From Aromatoleum toluclasticum ATCC 700605 (GTDB lineage: Bacteria > Pseudomonadota > Gammaproteobacteria > Burkholderiales > Rhodocyclaceae): a DNA stretch of 64,000 bases. The position numbers were made by a program, and so were the translations under genes. Each line of letters begins with the position of its first letter. Positions within the stretch are counted from its first letter, which is position 1. The notes below the pieces were generated by a model. That model had not been told where the DNA came from and did no database searches. It was given only the letters and a program-made list of their open reading frames with translations. The DNA is taken from NCBI RefSeq assembly GCF_000378245.1, contig NZ_KB899494.1, positions 186,001 to 250,000 on the forward strand. The letters are read 5' to 3'. Positions 62,427 through 64,000 of this stretch are shown here, piece after piece.

Positions 62427-62817
62427 GAATCCTCTCCCGTTTCTCTCGTGACCGCGCGCATGCACGCGAGGCCACAGCCGTCCCGGTGCGGAAGCCGCCG
62501 GGATTTAAAAGACGCGAGCGCCGTGGCGCCCCGTCGAACGAACATGCGGTACCCAGACCGCAAAACCTGCGGGCGACCGATACACTGATCGGTCCTTGTT
62601 GCCCGGCCGTGAATTATCGCACGATGACGGGGCGACGACAGGCGTCGAACGCAGGGATCAGGGCGATGGTGCGAATACGCTCGTCTCCGGACTGCTCGCG
62701 TATTGCCCGGAAGCCGACAGGCGCCGCGACCATTCGGAGCTTCGGGTGGACTGATTTTTGCGTGCTAGAATTCACGGATTCATGGCCAGTCGGTCGTGAC
62801 ATTTGCGGAGAATTTCT
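62427..62817. other. intergenic region before the lipoprotein gene
   Basis: 391 bp. TAGAAT (62766-62771) is a possible -10 element for the lipoprotein gene, with a T-rich tract just upstream but no clear -35. No gene seen. Confidence 0.4.
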
Positions 62818-63519
62818 GTGAAGCCTTGGTTGTTGGTCGCTGTTGCGGCCTCGGTCGGCCTTGCCGCGTGTTCGAAGAAAGAAGAGGCTGCCGCGCCCGC
62901 CAGTCCGGCCCCTCAGGCTGCAGCGCCTGCGGCCGTGTCCGCCGCGACCCCGAATTCCGGCAAGATCCTGCAGTTGCTGCAGGGCGGCGGCTATTCCTAT
63001 GCCGAAGTCGAACAGGGCAGTGGCGAGAAGGTGTGGATCGCCGGCGGCCAGATCGCGGTGCAAGTCGGCGACACCGTCCAGTGGGGCGATTCGGCCGTGA
63101 TGACCAATTTTGCGTCGAAGTCGCTGGGCCGCACCTTCGATCGCATCCTGTTCGTGAACGCCTGGGGTCCGGCCGGTGCCGCGCCGACCGGCGTCGCACC
63201 GCACGGCACCCAGCCGATGGCGGGCCCCGCGGGCGGGGCGCATCCCCCGATGGGCGCCGCACAGCCTGACGCCCAGGCCGCCGCGCCTGCCGGCAGCAGC
63301 GGCGAGGTCAAGAGCGTCGTGAATGGCGGTGGCTACACTTACCTGGAAGTGCTCCAGAACGGCGCCACCGTGTGGGTTGCCGCGCCGGTCACGCCGGCGC
63401 AGCCGGGCGACAAGGTGAGCTGGGGCGACGGCATGGTGATGACGAACTTCACCAGCACCTCGCTGAACCGCAAGTTCGACCAGATCGTGTTCGCGAGCGC
63501 CGTGCGCGTGAACAAGTAA
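62818..63519 (+). CDS. lipoprotein with duplicated GGGYxYxEV domain
   Basis: A 233-residue lipoprotein: signal VKPWLLVAVAASVGLAAC with lipobox Cys at 18, an Ala/Pro linker, then two related domains of about 75 residues. The first contains LLQGGGYSYAEVEQGSGEKVWIAGG and the second SVVNGGGYTYLEVLQNGATVWVAAP; each later has GDxVxWGDxxVMTNFxSxSLxRxFD. The GGGYTYLEV phrase also occurs in NrfJ-type proteins of nitrite-reductase loci. GTG 62818 follows GGAG at 7 nt. The linker between domains is Pro/Gly/His/Met-rich (GVAPHGTQPMAG), possibly metal-binding. Function unknown. Confidence 0.78.
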   Translation: MKPWLLVAVAASVGLAACSKKEEAAAPASPAPQAAAPAAVSAATPNSGKILQLLQGGGYSYAEVEQGSGEKVWIAGGQIAVQVGDTVQWGDSAVMTNFASKSLGRTFDRILFVNAWGPAGAAPTGVAPHGTQPMAGPAGGAHPPMGAAQPDAQAAAPAGSSGEVKSVVNGGGYTYLEVLQNGATVWVAAPVTPAQPGDKVSWGDGMVMTNFTSTSLNRKFDQIVFASAVRVNK

Positions 63520-63559
63520 GCCGGACCGGCGGCCTGCCCACGCAGGCCACCGCATCGGA

Positions 63560-63589
63560 CAAGGGCCGCGCATGAGAGCGCGGCCCTTG
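63560..63589. terminator. hairpin terminator between convergent genes
   Basis: CAAGGGCCGCGC and GCGCGGCCCTTG form a perfect 12-bp stem with a 6-nt loop, followed by TCGTTT on the plus strand. It serves the lipoprotein gene and probably also the creA-like gene. Confidence 0.78.
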
Positions 63590-63594
63590 TCGTT

Positions 63595-63999
63595 TCAGCG
63601 CATCGGAATCGGCGTGCCACGATCGACCGCGACTGCCGTGACGCTGTTCTGCGGACTGCCTTCGATGATCTTGTCCGAATAGGTCAGATACACGAGCACG
63701 TTGCGCTTCGGGTCGACCATGCGCACGACCTGCAGGCGTTTGAACAGGATGGACTGGCGCTCCGAGAACACTTCCTGCTTGGCCGGAAGGGGTTTCGTGA
63801 TGCGTACCGGGCCCACCTGGCGGCAGGCGATCGATGCCTCGGCGACGTCCTCGGCGAGCCCGAAAGCACCCGACAGGCCGCCGGTCTTCGCGCGCGAGAC
63901 GTAACAGGTGATGCCTTCGACGAGCGGATCGTCGTAGGCTTCGACGACGATCTTGTGGTTCGGGCCGATCAGCTTCCAGACGGTCGACACCTCGGCCAG
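63595..63999 (-). CDS. creA: CreA-family protein (5' end outside window)
   Basis: The last 134 residues of a CreA-like periplasmic protein. Family phrases: VSTVWKLIGPNHKIVVEAYDDPLVEGITCYVSRAKTGG, GLAEDVAEASIACRQVGPV, VDPKRNVLVYLTYSDKIIEGSPQNSVTAV. Two Cys in the visible part probably pair. The frame stays open to the window edge, so the signal peptide and start lie beyond. Function of CreA is not settled. Confidence 0.9.
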   Translation of the reverse strand: MAEVSTVWKLIGPNHKIVVEAYDDPLVEGITCYVSRAKTGGLSGAFGLAEDVAEASIACRQVGPVRITKPLPAKQEVFSERQSILFKRLQVVRMVDPKRNVLVYLTYSDKIIEGSPQNSVTAVAVDRGTPIPMR

Positions 64000-64000
64000 C

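Overview
The window is a GC-rich, gene-dense bacterial chromosome segment of Gram-negative type. It has outer-membrane secretin, lipoprotein and type I secretion genes, a full RecBCD set, an LplT/Aas-type phospholipid repair pair and many sigma-54 elements. Gene content, GC bias and the 'GspE to secretin' gene set point to a betaproteobacterium near Rhodocyclales (Azoarcus/Thauera/Aromatoleum-like). That assignment is an inference from gene style; there is no rRNA here to confirm it. I saw no rRNA, tRNA, IS element, CRISPR array or prophage.

Layout. 0-5.8 kb: end of a polyamine-type ABC permease, an ABC exporter, two small single-domain proteins (SRPBCC, VOC), a cystathionine gamma-synthase-family PLP enzyme and a glycine-zipper protein. 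6.0-10.7 kb: a type I secretion cassette on the minus strand (RTX protein, hairpin terminator, ABC ATPase, HlyD adaptor). 10.8-11.8 kb: a YjiK-like propeller protein. 12.0-21.5 kb: recC-recB-recD with overlapping ends.

21.7-51.2 kb is the striking part, an island that looks like one regulon. It starts with a membrane histidine kinase and an NtrC-family sigma-54 activator. It continues with gspF/gspG, a lytic transglycosylase, two paralogous small secreted two-cysteine proteins, a 1931-residue periplasmic/extracellular multicopper oxidase, a beta-propeller protein, two SCO-type copper chaperones, a cytochrome c/periplasmic-binding-protein fusion, a SurA-like chaperone and a lone receiver protein. 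It ends with a type II-secretion-like operon (GspE, PilM/N/O-like proteins, Pro-rich protein, secretin with a cohesin-like tail, three pseudopilins). Seven -24/-12 (GG-N10-GC) promoter candidates stand in front of these units. A palindrome of the type TGGGGA-N4-TCCCCA recurs in the intergenic spaces, often as tandem pairs 20 bp apart. My reading is that the two-component system switches on, through sigma-54, a giant copper oxidase (Mn(II)-oxidase class candidate, compare MnxG/MofA), its copper supply and electron carriers, and a dedicated secretion machine.

51.2-64 kb is ordinary genome: cold-shock protein, NfeD plus paraslipin, a small secreted protein, a retropepsin-like protease, an HTH regulator, Aas-like and LplT-PlsC proteins, an alpha/beta hydrolase, a Tat-exported transglutaminase-like protein, a TlpA-like thioredoxin, a duplicated-domain lipoprotein and a CreA-family protein cut by the window end.
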